A stretch of 64,000 nucleotides of DNA from Pseudomonas tritici (GCF_014268275.3 NZ_CP077084.1:6010501-6074500); one strand, 5' to 3'. Counted from the stretch's first letter, positions 1-9,625 are shown. The notes: generated by a model not told the origin, from the sequence alone. A program made the numbers and translations.

Positions 1-59
1 GTCCGCAGATGCGTGTGCCAGAGCTTCTCTTTAATGCAGGAGCGTCGTAACCTCAGGGC

Positions 60-851
60 ATGTCCATCATTTTGAAGCTTGCGACCGCTGCCCTTTTTAC
101 TTGCCTGAGTCTGGCCGCTTATGGCGAGAAATTGCGCATTGTGACCGAGCCCTGGGCACCCTACGTGTATGAGGAACACGGCAGCATGCAGGGGCTGGAC
201 TACGAAACCACAGTCATCGTGTTCCAGCGCCTGGGGGTCGAGGTGCAATGGCAATTCCTGCCCTGGAAGCGTTGCCTGGCGATGCTGGACCAGGGACAGG
301 CCGATGGCGCCTTGGACATTTTCCACAGCCATGAGCGCGACGCCTTGCTGCTCTACCCCAGCGAACCGCTGTCGGAGGTGGAGTTCGTGCTGTTCTACGC
401 CAATGAGCGCCCTCATCCCGCCGAAAGCCTCGAAGCGCTGCGCGGCCTTACCGTCGGTACGTCACCGGGCTACCTGTACGGCGCAGAATTCAGCGATTCG
501 ACCCTGTTCAACCGCGAAGCAGCCCCAAGTCATGAGGCCAACTTCGGCAAATTGATGCTCGGGCGCATCGATCTGCTGATTACCGATCGCCGGGTGGGTC
601 AGCATGTGATCAAGGCACTGGGCCTCGAGGGCAAGGTCAGCCAGGCGCCGGCAGTGGTCAGCCGCCAGCAGCAGTACCTCGCCGTGCGCCGTGGCGCGGG
701 CATGGACCTGCTGGTACAACGCTTCGCCGCAGAACTTAAACGCTTCAAACAAGAGCCGGCCTACACCGCCTTGAGTGCAAAATATGGTGGAATCCAAGCG
801 ATTACGGGGTCTGTACACACCGTTGAGCAGCAGGAAAGCAGCGCGCAGTGA
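60..851 (+). CDS. Periplasmic solute-binding protein, amino-acid (SBP_bac_3) type
   Basis: A 263-residue protein with a hydrophobic N-terminal signal segment (about residues 1-22), then the start of an SBP_bac_3 fold (KLRIVTEPWAPYVY, residues 24-37). Such proteins bind polar amino acids or related small ligands in the periplasm; many Pseudomonas members of this short, solitary subgroup have no linked permease, and none is seen here. No strong Shine-Dalgarno precedes the ATG; CAGGAG lies rather far upstream, so the start rests on the signal peptide. The ligand cannot be inferred. Family assignment is fairly sure, function is not. Confidence 0.8.
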   Translation: MSIILKLATAALFTCLSLAAYGEKLRIVTEPWAPYVYEEHGSMQGLDYETTVIVFQRLGVEVQWQFLPWKRCLAMLDQGQADGALDIFHSHERDALLLYPSEPLSEVEFVLFYANERPHPAESLEALRGLTVGTSPGYLYGAEFSDSTLFNREAAPSHEANFGKLMLGRIDLLITDRRVGQHVIKALGLEGKVSQAPAVVSRQQQYLAVRRGAGMDLLVQRFAAELKRFKQEPAYTALSAKYGGIQAITGSVHTVEQQESSAQ

Positions 852-1072
852 TTGCTCTGTTATACTCCGGCCTTTCCGCCAGGCTTACGCCCGGCCGCTG
901 AGGTCTTGAAAAAGGCACCCAACCCCGCTACTGCGCAGCTTTCAGCCCGCGCGAGCCGGTGGAGTGCCCGCCAGACGCAGCAGGACCGGACGGGATTGCG
1001 CTCCCCTAAGCGCCATTCACGCCCGGCAAGATTATCCCTTTGGGCCAAGCCCTAACTAAAACAGGATTACTC

Positions 1073-2959
1073 ATGTCCTTTGCTTCCCTCGGTCTCTCCG
1101 AGGCTTTAGTCCGCGCCATCGAGGCAGCGGGCTATACCGAGCCTACTCCGGTGCAACAGCGGGCCATTCCCGCCGTGTTGCAAGGTCGCGACCTGATGGT
1201 TGCGGCTCAGACAGGTACTGGTAAAACCGGCGGTTTCGCCCTCCCGATTCTGGAGCGGTTGTTCCCCAACGGTCACCCGGACAAATCCCAGCGTCACGGC
1301 CCGCGCCAACCGCGCGTACTGGTCCTGACCCCAACCCGCGAACTCGCCGCCCAGGTGCACGACAGCTTCAAGCTGTATGCCCGCGACCTGAAGTTCGTCA
1401 GTGCCTGCATCTTCGGCGGCGTTGGCATGAACCCACAGGTTCAGGCCATGTCCCGTGGTGTGGACGTGCTGGTGGCGTGCCCGGGTCGTTTGCTCGACCT
1501 GTGCGGCCAAGGCAGCGTCGATTTGTCCCACGTGGAAATCCTCGTGTTGGACGAAGCCGACCGCATGCTCGACATGGGCTTTGTCCATGACGTGAAAAAA
1601 GTCCTCGCCCGCCTGCCGGCCAAACGTCAGAACCTGCTGTTCTCGGCAACGTTCTCCCAGGACATCACCGCCCTGGCCGGCAAGTTGCTGCACAACCCGG
1701 AGCGCATCGAAGTCACGCCGCCGAACACCACGGTCGAGCGTATCGAGCAACGCGTATTCCGCCTGGCCGCCAGCCACAAGCGTTCGCTGCTTGCCCACCT
1801 GATCACCGCCGGCGCGTGGGAACAGGTGCTGGTGTTCACCCGCACCAAGCACGGCGCCAACCGTCTGGCCGAGTACCTGGACAAGCACGGCCTCACCGCC
1901 GTCGCCATCCACGGCAACAAGAGCCAGAACGCGCGCACCAAAGCCCTGGCCGACTTCAAGGCCGGTAGCGTACGCATCCTGGTTGCCACCGATATCGCCG
2001 CTCGCGGCCTGGATATCGACCAGTTGCCACACGTGGTCAACTTCGAGCTGCCAAACGTCGACGAAGACTACGTGCACCGTATCGGCCGTACCGGCCGCGC
2101 CGGTCGCTCGGGTGAAGCCATTTCCCTGGTTGCACCGGACGAAGAAAAACTGCTGAAAAGCATCGAACGCATGACCAAGCAGAAAATCGCCGACGGCGAC
2201 CTGATGGGCTTCGATTCCAGCGCCGTGGAGGCTGAAAAGCCTGAAGCGCGCGAGCGCCCAGACGTGCGTAACCCACGCAACCCTCGCGGTCCGAAGGGCG
2301 ATGGCCCGAACGGCGGCGGCGGTGGCGGTGGTCGTCGCGACAAGGGCAAAGACAAAGGCGGCAAGGAAAAAGCGCCAACCAACGGCCGTGGCGAGCGCCC
2401 AGCCCGCGAGCAAAAGCCCCGTGAAGGTACCCCGGCCCGCGAACAGCGCCAGCCGAGCCAGCCGCCACGCGCCGCTGCCGATCGCGCCCCGGACGAGTTC
2501 CTTGACGACGATATCGATAACTTCGGTAACCGCGCTGACTACGTACCTCAGGCAAAACCCGCCCAAGGTCGTGGCCGTCGCCCAGGTGCTCCGGCACAGG
2601 GCGCAGGTACCGGCGCACCACGTGGCGGCCAGCCTCAGGGCGGTCGTCAGAACGGCCCGCGCAACAGCAGCGGCGGTACCACCGGCACGCCACCTGCCAA
2701 GCGCAGCGGCCCGCGCAATGGCGCACCGCGTGACGGTCAAGCCCGTCGCGAAGACTCGCGCAGCAACAACCGCCGCCCAGCCCGTGACGACCAGCCTCGC
2801 TCGTCCGAACCAGCCGTGCAGAACCCGCGCGGTGGCCCGGCGCCGAAGATCATCCACAAGGAGTCGAAAGCGGATCGCTTCCCGACACCTGAGCAGTTGG
2901 ATCAACTGCCAGGCCGCCCTCGTGGTGAAAAACCAGCGCTGCTGACTCGCAACCGCTGA
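1073..2959 (+). CDS. rhlE: ATP-dependent DEAD-box RNA helicase RhlE
   Basis: A 628-residue helicase that unwinds RNA in ribosome assembly and mRNA turnover. Visible motifs: Q motif near residues 4-29, AQTGTGKT (45-52), PTRELA, DEAD (160-163), SAT (191-193), [15 protein letters not shown] and [11 protein letters not shown] (about 335). After the core, from about residue 386, runs a tail of roughly 240 residues rich in Gly, Arg, Pro, Lys and Asn, presumably disordered and RNA-binding; it is much longer than the tail of E. coli RhlE. ATG at 1073 is preferred over the in-frame TTG at 1040 because the Q motif starts right after it and AGGA precedes it. A TATACT at 861-866 could be a -10 box for a long leader, but no good -35 was seen. 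Confidence 0.93.
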   Translation: MSFASLGLSEALVRAIEAAGYTEPTPVQQRAIPAVLQGRDLMVAAQTGTGKTGGFALPILERLFPNGHPDKSQRHGPRQPRVLVLTPTRELAAQVHDSFKLYARDLKFVSACIFGGVGMNPQVQAMSRGVDVLVACPGRLLDLCGQGSVDLSHVEILVLDEADRMLDMGFVHDVKKVLARLPAKRQNLLFSATFSQDITALAGKLLHNPERIEVTPPNTTVERIEQRVFRLAASHKRSLLAHLITAGAWEQVLVFTRTKHGANRLAEYLDKHGLTAVAIHGNKSQNARTKALADFKAGSVRILVATDIAARGLDIDQLPHVVNFELPNVDEDYVHRIGRTGRAGRSGEAISLVAPDEEKLLKSIERMTKQKIADGDLMGFDSSAVEAEKPEARERPDVRNPRNPRGPKGDGPNGGGGGGGRRDKGKDKGGKEKAPTNGRGERPAREQKPREGTPAREQRQPSQPPRAAADRAPDEFLDDDIDNFGNRADYVPQAKPAQGRGRRPGAPAQGAGTGAPRGGQPQGGRQNGPRNSSGGTTGTPPAKRSGPRNGAPRDGQARREDSRSNNRRPARDDQPRSSEPAVQNPRGGPAPKIIHKESKADRFPTPEQLDQLPGRPRGEKPALLTRNR

Positions 2960-2974
2960 TTTTCAAAGCCTCAT

Positions 2975-3013
2975 AAAAAATGCCCTGCATCGAAAGATAC
3001 GGGGCATTTTTTT
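2975..3013 (+). terminator. Intrinsic terminator after rhlE
   Basis: AAAAATGCCC pairs with GGGCATTTTT around a short loop and ends in a run of seven T. It begins about 15 bases after the rhlE stop. The flanking A tract would also let it work on the other strand. Confidence 0.88.
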
Positions 3014-3041
3014 GGACGTCACATAAATCGAATGTGCCTTT

Positions 3042-3265
3042 CTGTGAGAGCTGGCTTGCCTGCGATAACCATAGGTATCTCCACGTCTAGAACGAGCCCT
3101 CTGCGTAGCAGCTGTCGAGCCCTGGCGAGGCTGCGTCAGCGGTGTGTCAGACAGGCCGCCAACGCAGCCTCGCCGGGGCTCGACAGCTGCTACGCACTCT
3201 CACATTGAAAATGTGTAGATACCTATGCTGCGATAGCGGTATCGCAGGCAAGCCAGCTCTCACAC
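3042..3265. repeat. Nested palindromic element: inverted REP pair enclosing a second long inverted repeat
   Basis: The outer arms are REP-like: TGTGAGAGCTGGCTTGCC from 3043 and its inverse ending at 3264. Inside them CATAGGTATCT (near 3070-3080) is mirrored by AGATACCTATG (3218-3228). Inside that is a 34-base inverted repeat, 3103-3136 against 3162-3195, whose arms differ at about two positions and are separated by 25 bases. The whole could fold into one long cruciform or RNA hairpin between two terminators. It is far more elaborate than the simple REP pairs elsewhere here and looks like one mobile repeat inserted inside another. No coding potential was seen. Confidence 0.75.
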
Positions 3266-3283
3266 TGACCACATTCCAGGCAT

Positions 3284-3315
3284 AAAAAACCGGATACTGA
3301 GATCCGGTTTTTTTT
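3284..3315 (-). terminator. Intrinsic terminator after yceI (bidirectional)
   Basis: AAAAAACCGGAT (3284-3295) pairs with ATCCGGTTTTTT (3302-3313) around a six-base loop, with A and T runs on both sides. It lies 13 bases beyond the yceI stop on the minus strand. Confidence 0.88.
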
Positions 3316-3328
3316 GTGCAGGCAAAAA

Positions 3329-3907
3329 TTACTTCTGCTTAACACCTTCCAGCGAAATTTCCAGGTCTGCCGTCTGGGAAGTCGGACCTGGGCCTTTGAT
3401 CCCGAAGTCGTTCAGGTTCAGCGTGGTGGTGGCGTTGAAGCCAGCACGTTCGCCGCCCCACGGGTCCTTGCCTTCGCCGTTGAACGTGGCCTTGAAGGTC
3501 ACAGGCTTGGTCACGCCGTGGAAAGTCAGGTCGCCCGTCACGTCAGCGGTTTTCGCGCCGGTGGACTTAACAGCGGTGGAGACGAACTTGGCGTCGGCGA
3601 ACTTGGCAACGTCCAGGAAGTCTTTGCTGGCGATGTGCTTGTCACGCTCTGCGTGGTTCGACCACAGGCTGGCGGTTTTCACGTCGACCGCGATTTTGCT
3701 GGCCTCTGGCTTGGCGGCATCCCAGCTGAACGTACCGTCCCAATCCTTGAAGGTGCCGTGAATGTAGCTGTAGCCCAGGTGGCTGATTTTCCAGTCGATG
3801 AAGGCGTGCTGGCCTTCCTTGTCGATCTTGTAGTCAGCAGCCATCACCTGGCCTGCGGACAGCAGGGCAGTACCGATTGCCAGAGCGGCGAGGGTCTTTT
3901 TCAACAT
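3329..3907 (-). CDS. YceI family periplasmic protein
   Basis: A 192-residue lipocalin-like YceI protein. Residues 1-23 are a clear signal peptide ([12 protein letters not shown], ending AGQVMA) and the mature part begins [20 protein letters not shown]. The family binds long polyisoprenoid or amphiphilic molecules in the periplasm; P. aeruginosa has a related protein, PasP. The start at 3907 is chosen for the signal peptide and the AAGGAA upstream; an in-frame ATG at 3940 would put 11 extra residues before it. It lies just downstream of the cytochrome b561 gene on the same strand, an arrangement often seen and suggesting co-transcription. Confidence 0.92.
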   Translation of the reverse strand: MLKKTLAALAIGTALLSAGQVMAADYKIDKEGQHAFIDWKISHLGYSYIHGTFKDWDGTFSWDAAKPEASKIAVDVKTASLWSNHAERDKHIASKDFLDVAKFADAKFVSTAVKSTGAKTADVTGDLTFHGVTKPVTFKATFNGEGKDPWGGERAGFNATTTLNLNDFGIKGPGPTSQTADLEISLEGVKQK

Positions 3908-3939
3908 GCTTTCTATTCCTTGTGAGTCGAGGTTGAACA

Positions 3940-4491
3940 TCAGGCTTTGCGCCCCAGCATTCGCGTGAGGGTCACATCACGATCGATAAAGTGGTGTTTC
4001 AACGCAGCCACGCCATGCAAACCGGCGAAGACCACCAACACCCAAGCGAGGTACAGGTGTACCAAGCCGGCGTTATCTGCCTGGTCCGGTAGCCCGGAAA
4101 CCACGGCAGGAATCTCAAACAGGCCAAACACCGGGATACCGACACCGTCTGCGGTGGAAATCAGGTAACCGGCGATCATCACGGCAAACAACCCGAGATA
4201 CAGGAACGCGTGGCCAAACGCGGCACCCATACGCGTCATGCGGCTGTAGCTGGTCAACGGTGGTGGTGGTGGGCTGACCAAGCGCCAGACGATACGCACC
4301 AGCATGATTGCGAATAGCGTGATGCCAATGCTCTTGTGCAGGTCCGGTGCCTCTTTGCGCCAGGCGCTGTAGTAGTCGAGGCCGACCATCCACAAGCCCA
4401 GAGCGAACAGGCCGAACACCACCAAGGCCACGCCCCAGTGCAAAACGATGCTGACCCAGCCATAGCGGGCCGGTGAATTGCGTAACTGCAT
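3940..4491 (-). CDS. Cytochrome b561 family membrane protein
   Basis: A 183-residue integral membrane protein with four hydrophobic segments (about residues 13-35, 50-68, 90-110 and 146-165) and conserved histidines in [20 protein letters not shown] and [10 protein letters not shown] that would ligate two b-type hemes. Bacterial b561 proteins move electrons between quinol and periplasmic acceptors such as superoxide. The stop overlaps an alternative upstream ATG of yceI, and the pair is probably one transcript. Physiological partners are not evident from the sequence. Confidence 0.9.
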   Translation of the reverse strand: MQLRNSPARYGWVSIVLHWGVALVVFGLFALGLWMVGLDYYSAWRKEAPDLHKSIGITLFAIMLVRIVWRLVSPPPPPLTSYSRMTRMGAAFGHAFLYLGLFAVMIAGYLISTADGVGIPVFGLFEIPAVVSGLPDQADNAGLVHLYLAWVLVVFAGLHGVAALKHHFIDRDVTLTRMLGRKA

Positions 4492-4764
4492 GTACTTAAT
4501 CCCGTAATAGCTGCGCCCAAGACTAGCGATTTACCTATCGAATTAAAGCGGAAAATCCTGCTTTGAAATATCGAGAAATACGATCTTGAGGGTATGAAGA
4601 GTAAATTAACAACGGATTAAGGACTATCCAGAAGAAACGTGACAGACCGTCCTGCGTTTACAACCAATTCACAGGTAATGTCTTGTGACACAGCCGCCCA
4701 TTGCATAGGCTTGCGCGATTGTTTTACCTGCGCCAGCCGCAGGACCGCTTCGAGGAGATAACCG

Positions 4765-6171
4765 ATGGGCTTGAACAACCAGTGGATGCAACGCGACCTT
4801 GCGGTGCTTTGGCATCCCTGCACCCAGATGAAAGACCATCAGCAATTGCCGCTGATCCCGATCAAGCGCGGTGAAGGGGTTTGGCTGGAAGACTTCGAAG
4901 GCAAGCGCTACCTCGATGCCGTCAGTTCCTGGTGGGTCAATGTGTTCGGCCACGCCAACCCACGCATCAACCAGCGCATCAAAGACCAGGTCGATCAGTT
5001 GGAGCACGTGATCCTCGCCGGTTTCAGCCACCAGCCGGTGATCGAGCTGTCCGAACGCCTGGTGCAGATGACGCCTGAAGGCCTGACACGCTGCTTCTAT
5101 GCCGACAATGGTTCGTCGTGTATCGAAGTCGCGCTGAAAATGAGCTTCCACTATTGGCTCAACCGCGGCCTGCCTGACAAAAAGCGTTTCGTCACCCTGA
5201 CCAACAGCTACCACGGCGAAACCATCGCCGCGATGTCGGTGGGCGACGTGCCGCTGTTTACCGAGACCTACAAGGCGCTGCTGCTCGACACTATCAAGGT
5301 GCCCAGCCCGGATTGCTACCTGCGCCCCGAGGGCATGAGCTGGGAAGAACACTCGCGCAACATGTTCCTGGCCATGGAACAGACCCTGGCGGACAACCAC
5401 GACACCGTCGCCGCCGTCATCGTCGAACCGCTGATCCAGGGCGCCGGCGGCATGCGCATGTACCACCCGGTGTACCTCAAGCTGCTGCGCGAAGCCTGCG
5501 ACCGCTACGGCGTGCACCTGATCCACGATGAAATCGCCGTGGGCTTCGGCCGCACCGGAACGATGTTCGCCTGTGAGCAGGCCGGTATCCGTCCGGACTT
5601 CCTGTGCTTGTCCAAAGCGCTCACGGGCGGCTACCTGCCGTTGGCCGCCGTGGTCACCACCGATGACGTGTACGACGCCTTCTACGACGACTACCCGACA
5701 TTGCGCGCGTTCCTGCACTCCCACAGCTACACCGGCAATCCGCTGGCGTGCGCGGCGGCGTTGGCGACGCTGGATATTTTCGAAGAAGACAACGTCATCG
5801 AAAACAACAAGGCCCTGGCCCAGCGCATGGCGACCGCCACCGCGCACCTGGTGGACCACCCTCACGTCTCGGAAGTGCGCCAGACCGGCATGGTGCTGGC
5901 CATCGAGATGGTCCAGGACAAAGCCACCAAGACCGCCTACCCGTGGCAGGAGCGCCGTGGCTTGAAGGTGTTCGAGCACGCCCTGGAACGTGGCGCCCTG
6001 TTGCGACCATTAGGCAGCGTGGTGTATTTCCTGCCGCCGTATGTGATTACGCCGGAGCAGATCGACTTCCTGGCTGACGTCGCCAGTGAAGGGATCGACA
6101 TCGCCACCAATAGCAACGTCAGTGTCGCTGTGCCAAAAGACTTCCACCCAGGCTTCCGCGATCCAGGTTGA
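4765..6171 (+). CDS. bioA: Adenosylmethionine-8-amino-7-oxononanoate aminotransferase
   Basis: A 468-residue class III aminotransferase that uses S-adenosylmethionine to convert KAPA to DAPA in biotin synthesis. The PLP lysine is Lys284 in LSKALTGG, the cofactor-binding Asp is in HDEIAVGFGRTG, and the start WHPCTQMKDH is the BioA signature that separates it from omega-aminotransferases. GAGGAG precedes the ATG at a good distance. The other bio genes are elsewhere; here it sits 30 bases before rsmE. No BirA-like operator could be recognised upstream. Confidence 0.94.
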   Translation: MGLNNQWMQRDLAVLWHPCTQMKDHQQLPLIPIKRGEGVWLEDFEGKRYLDAVSSWWVNVFGHANPRINQRIKDQVDQLEHVILAGFSHQPVIELSERLVQMTPEGLTRCFYADNGSSCIEVALKMSFHYWLNRGLPDKKRFVTLTNSYHGETIAAMSVGDVPLFTETYKALLLDTIKVPSPDCYLRPEGMSWEEHSRNMFLAMEQTLADNHDTVAAVIVEPLIQGAGGMRMYHPVYLKLLREACDRYGVHLIHDEIAVGFGRTGTMFACEQAGIRPDFLCLSKALTGGYLPLAAVVTTDDVYDAFYDDYPTLRAFLHSHSYTGNPLACAAALATLDIFEEDNVIENNKALAQRMATATAHLVDHPHVSEVRQTGMVLAIEMVQDKATKTAYPWQERRGLKVFEHALERGALLRPLGSVVYFLPPYVITPEQIDFLADVASEGIDIATNSNVSVAVPKDFHPGFRDPG

Positions 6172-6201
6172 TTGCCTAACCCACCTTTCCAGAGAACAGA
6201 A

Positions 6202-6921
6202 ATGAGACTGTCCCGCTTTTTCACCGACACCCCGCTGAGCCTCGGCGACCACGAATTACCCGAAGCCCAGGCGCATTACATCAGCCGCGTGCTGCGCATG
6301 GGCGAAGGCGATGCCGTGCAACTGTTCGACGGCTCCGGCCAGGAGTTCCTCGGCAGCTTGCTGGAAGTCGGTAAGAAACGCGTCACCGTGCAACTCACCG
6401 AGTGCTTCGCTGGCCAGACCGAATCACCGCTGCATATCCACCTGGGCCAGGGCCTGTCCCGGGGCGAGCGTATGGATTGGGCAATTCAGAAAGCCACCGA
6501 ACTGGGCGTTAATGCGATCACGCCGATTTTCAGCGACCGCTGCGAAGTACGCCTCAAGGATGAACGCGCCGACAAACGCCTGCTGCACTGGCGCCAGGTG
6601 GCCATCAGCGCCTGCGAGCAATGTGGTCGCTCAACGGTGCCGGTGATTCACCCGCCACTGTTGCTGGCGGACTGGTTGAAACAGACCGAGGCGGATTTGA
6701 AGCTGGTGCTGCACCCGGTGGCCGAGCCGATGGTCAGCCATGCCAAGCCCTCGAGCCTGGCGTTCTTGATCGGGCCTGAGGGAGGGCTGACCGACCAGGA
6801 AGTCGAAACCGCGCAAGCGGCCGGCTATCACGCCGCCCGCCTGGGGCCGCGAGTGTTGCGTACCGAAACGGCGCCGGTAGTCGCGCTGAGTGTGGCCCAA
6901 CAACTCTGGGGCGATTTTTAA
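6202..6921 (+). CDS. rsmE: 16S rRNA (uracil-1498-N3)-methyltransferase RsmE
   Basis: A 239-residue SPOUT methyltransferase that methylates U1498 of 16S rRNA. It has the N-terminal PUA-like part (MRLSRFF, HYISRVLRM) and the C-terminal knot with LIGPEGGLTDQEV and LGPRVLRTETAPVVAL, which bind SAM. The start at ATG 6202 gives the normal N-terminus. Thirty bases separate it from bioA, so the two are probably co-transcribed. It ends just before a REP hairpin that marks the border of the accessory block. Confidence 0.94.
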   Translation: MRLSRFFTDTPLSLGDHELPEAQAHYISRVLRMGEGDAVQLFDGSGQEFLGSLLEVGKKRVTVQLTECFAGQTESPLHIHLGQGLSRGERMDWAIQKATELGVNAITPIFSDRCEVRLKDERADKRLLHWRQVAISACEQCGRSTVPVIHPPLLLADWLKQTEADLKLVLHPVAEPMVSHAKPSSLAFLIGPEGGLTDQEVETAQAAGYHAARLGPRVLRTETAPVVALSVAQQLWGDF

Positions 6922-6950
6922 ACCTCTTCCGTTGCGACCCCAATCAAAAC

Positions 6951-6979
6951 TGTGGGAGCAGGCAAGCCAGCTCCCACAT
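6951..6979. repeat. Short REP hairpin
   Basis: TGTGGGAGC and GCTCCCACA flank an 11-base loop. This is a minimal member of the repeat family found as long inverted pairs elsewhere. It lies between the convergent stops of rsmE and the gltI-like gene. Confidence 0.75.
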
Positions 6980-7005
6980 TTGGAATGGGTTACCACGCCA
7001 TTACA

Positions 7006-7908
7006 TCACTCCACCGGGTCGCTGACTGGCTTGGCAATAATCGCCTTCAGCTCACTGGTCATCGGGAATTCCAGGTTCAAGCCCTTGGGCGGAATGGGGG
7101 ACTCAAACCAGCGCTGGTAAATCCCGTTGATCTCCCCACTGCGATAAAGGTCGCCAAGTGTCTCGTTGACCACCGCAAGAAACTGCGGGTCGTCCTTGCG
7201 CACCATGCAGCTGTAGATTTCCCGCGACTGCTCCTCCCCCACCACCACCCAATTGTGCGGGTCCTTGGCCTTGGCGCGCTCGCCGTAAAGCAACGCGTCA
7301 TCCATATAGAACGCCGCTGCACGGCCGGTCTCGAGCATCTTGAAGGCTTCGCCATGGTCCTTGGCGCTGATCACGAACATATTGGCCTTGTGCTCGGCGT
7401 TGTAGCTTTTGAGGAAACGCTCGTTGGTGGTACCCGCGGTGGTCACCACGTTCTTGCCCGCAAGATCAGCAAAGCCTTGGATGCCACTGTCCTTGGCCGT
7501 CAGCAATTGACCCTTCACGTAGATAAACCCGTAGGAAAACGCCACCTGCTTCTGCCGTTCGGCCGTCACCCCGGTAGAACCGCATTCCAGGTCGACAGTG
7601 CCGTTCTGCACCAGCGGGATACGGGTTTGGGAGGTCACCAGGTTGTACTTCACATTGAGCGTGCCCTCCCCGATTTTCTGCTGAATGCGCTCGACGATCT
7701 TATCTGCCAGCTCCACCGAGTAGCCCATGGGCTTGCCACTGTTATCCCCCACGTAGGAAAACGGCACCGACGCATCGCGATAGCCCAAAGTGATGGACTT
7801 GGCGTTAGCGATCTTGCCCAGCGTGCCGTCCAACGGCGCTTGGTTCGCATGGGCTTGTGCGCCCAGCAAAAGCGCCAGGGTGCAGCCGGTCAACAGGATT
7901 TTTTTCAT
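7006..7908 (-). CDS. Glutamate/aspartate-type ABC transporter periplasmic binding protein
   Basis: A 300-residue solute-binding protein of the GltI type: signal peptide at residues 1-21 (MKKILLTGCTLALLLGAQAHA), then SITLGYRDASVPFSYVGD, VDLECGSTGVTAERQKQVAFS and GINGIYQRWFE, characteristic of glutamate/aspartate binders. No permease or ATPase gene is adjacent, so it must work with a transporter encoded elsewhere or serve as a specialised binder. It is the last gene of a minus-strand set with ridA and the dadA-like gene, which suggests that its ligand is the substrate, or a relative of the substrate, of that oxidase. Confidence 0.88.
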   Translation of the reverse strand: MKKILLTGCTLALLLGAQAHANQAPLDGTLGKIANAKSITLGYRDASVPFSYVGDNSGKPMGYSVELADKIVERIQQKIGEGTLNVKYNLVTSQTRIPLVQNGTVDLECGSTGVTAERQKQVAFSYGFIYVKGQLLTAKDSGIQGFADLAGKNVVTTAGTTNERFLKSYNAEHKANMFVISAKDHGEAFKMLETGRAAAFYMDDALLYGERAKAKDPHNWVVVGEEQSREIYSCMVRKDDPQFLAVVNETLGDLYRSGEINGIYQRWFESPIPPKGLNLEFPMTSELKAIIAKPVSDPVE

Positions 7909-7932
7909 TGTTATTCTCCGTTGGTTTTTCGA

Positions 7933-8283
7933 TTATTTACGTACAGCAATCACGCTGATTTCCACCAGCACACTCGGCCGCGCCAGTTCCGCTTGAAGGG
8001 TCGTGCGCGTCGGCGCCATGCCCGGTGACAGCCAGGCGGACCACACCTCGTTCATCGGTGCAAAACCGCTGCCGATATCTTTCAAATAGATCGTTGCGTT
8101 GAGCAGATGATCCTTATCGCTGCCCGCCTGGGCCAGCAGCGCATCGATCCTGGTCAGCACCTCCTGGGTTTGTGTCGCCACGTCCTTGCCATCACCGGGC
8201 ACCTGGCCCGAGAGGAACACCAGGTCCTTGAAGGTCACTGCGCCCGAGAGGCGCTCATTGCTGCGGATTCGGGTGATGGTCAT
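7933..8283 (-). CDS. RidA family enamine/imine deaminase
   Basis: A 116-residue RidA/YjgF/UK114 protein. The start at 8283 gives MTITRIRSNERLSGAV; a longer reading frame upstream overlaps the dadA-like gene and is not conserved in style. RidA proteins hydrolyse reactive imine or enamine intermediates to keto acids and ammonia. The stop of the dadA-like gene is only 10 bases upstream, so the amino-acid oxidase and the imine hydrolase are almost certainly co-expressed. This protein is of the catabolic, clustered kind rather than the housekeeping RidA usually found near ilvA or spoT. Confidence 0.88.
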   Translation of the reverse strand: MTITRIRSNERLSGAVTFKDLVFLSGQVPGDGKDVATQTQEVLTRIDALLAQAGSDKDHLLNATIYLKDIGSGFAPMNEVWSAWLSPGMAPTRTTLQAELARPSVLVEISVIAVRK

Positions 8284-8293
8284 CCATACATCC

Positions 8294-9517
8294 TCATGCG
8301 GCGCGGGGCGCAAGGCCCTGCATATCAATGGAAGGCGCGTGTTGCCCAATCAACTCAGCCAGCAACTGGCCGCTGCCGCAGGCCAGGGTAAAACCAAGGG
8401 CGCCGTGGCCCAGGTTCAGCCACAGGTTGCGATACACACTGGCACCAATCAGCGGCACGCCAGTGGGGGTGGCCGGGCGCATACCCGCCCACTCCACCGC
8501 ATGGGCGTAATCGCCAGCCTGCGCAAATGTCTCCAGTGCCTGGCGTTTCATCAGCGCCAGGCGCTTGGGTTCAAGGCTGGCGTCGAAGCCGACGATGTCC
8601 ACCATGGCCGCCACCCGCAGTTGTTCGCCGATGCGCGCATAGACGATCTTGCGGTCGTAGTCGGTAATGCTCACGTTCGGCGCCTGGTGCTGCGCGCCAA
8701 TCGGCACACTGAGGCTGTAACCCTTGAGCGGGTACAGCGGCAGCGACACACCCAACTCGGCGCTGCGATAGCCGGCCGCCAGTACCAGATGCTCGACCGG
8801 CACCACCTCAGCGCCCAGTTCGATAGCCTGCACCACACCGTCAGCGTGGCGAATGCCGGTGACTTTGCGCCCCAGCAAAAAGCGGCAGCGGCCGGACGCT
8901 TCCAGGCGCGCCGCCAAGCGCTGGCAGAAAGCATGACAATCAGCCACCTCCTCATTCGGCGTGTAGATCCCGCCGACAAAACCACCGCCCGCCAGCGCCG
9001 GCTCCAGGCGTGCGCAATCGGCGGCCGACAGCACCTGCTGTTGAAGGATATCGGTGACCTTGCTGCGGGCATGCGCAAAGGAGCTGGCGTTGCGGAAGGT
9101 GACCAGTTTGCCGTTGCGCCGCCAGTCGAAGCCGTCCAGGTGATCATCCTCGCGCCATTGCTGCAACGTGTCCTGGCTCAGGGAGGCAAGTCGCAGCAGG
9201 TGGGCGGCATTGCGTTTGTTCACCGAGCTACGGCATGCACCGAGGAACGCGGCCATCCAGCGCCATTGCTGAGGGTCGAGGCGTGGGCGCAGCTTTAACG
9301 GCGAGTCACCGCGCAACAGCCAACCGATGGCCTGAAGCGGCACGCCGGCATCGGCCAGCGGCGCCACGTAGCGATAGGACAACTGCCCGCCATTGGCATA
9401 GCTGGTTTCACTGCCCAAGGTCTCGCGTGCGTCGATCACCGTCACCTCGTGGCCCGCACGCACCAGCGCATACGCGCTCGCCAGACCAATCACCCCACCC
9501 CCAATGATGTGCACCAT
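8294..9517 (-). CDS. FAD-dependent D-amino-acid dehydrogenase (DadA-like)
   Basis: A 407-residue DAO-family flavoprotein. The N-terminus MVHIIGGGVIGLASAYALV is the FAD-binding Rossmann motif, and near the C-terminus WAGMRPATPTGVPLIG and LNLGHGALGFTLACGSG match D-amino-acid dehydrogenases. It would oxidise a D-amino acid (or another amino acid) to the imino acid, passing electrons to the respiratory chain. ATG 9517 is chosen over TTG 9541 because the Rossmann motif follows directly. It differs from the housekeeping dadA, which is normally beside dadX. A divergent LysR gene and the downstream ridA and gltI-like genes form a small catabolic module. The substrate is unknown. Confidence 0.85.
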   Translation of the reverse strand: MVHIIGGGVIGLASAYALVRAGHEVTVIDARETLGSETSYANGGQLSYRYVAPLADAGVPLQAIGWLLRGDSPLKLRPRLDPQQWRWMAAFLGACRSSVNKRNAAHLLRLASLSQDTLQQWREDDHLDGFDWRRNGKLVTFRNASSFAHARSKVTDILQQQVLSAADCARLEPALAGGGFVGGIYTPNEEVADCHAFCQRLAARLEASGRCRFLLGRKVTGIRHADGVVQAIELGAEVVPVEHLVLAAGYRSAELGVSLPLYPLKGYSLSVPIGAQHQAPNVSITDYDRKIVYARIGEQLRVAAMVDIVGFDASLEPKRLALMKRQALETFAQAGDYAHAVEWAGMRPATPTGVPLIGASVYRNLWLNLGHGALGFTLACGSGQLLAELIGQHAPSIDMQGLAPRAA

Positions 9518-9601
9518 TCCCGCCGCCCGCCGCTGAATCAAGAAGCCTCAAGCCTAGGGGCAGGTGACAGGCCACCGACAATGAATAAAGATGGGTCACC
9601 T

Positions 9602-9616
9602 ATAAACAAAGGTTAT
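9602..9616. promoter_or_regulatory. Candidate LysR-type operator in the dadA-like/lysR intergenic region
   Basis: ATAAACAAAGGTTAT has 4-base inverted ends (ATAA/TTAT) and contains a T-N11-A core, the usual LysR-type recognition pattern. It lies in the 108-base divergent region, ending 9 bases before the regulator's ATG, which would suit autoregulation. Proposed from symmetry and position only. Confidence 0.35.
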
Positions 9617-9625
9617 GGACTTGCC

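Noticed and set aside
1106..2905. Open frame of about 600 codons opposite rhlE
   Set aside because: Shadow of the helicase gene caused by high G+C third positions; low-complexity Ala/Val/Gly product.
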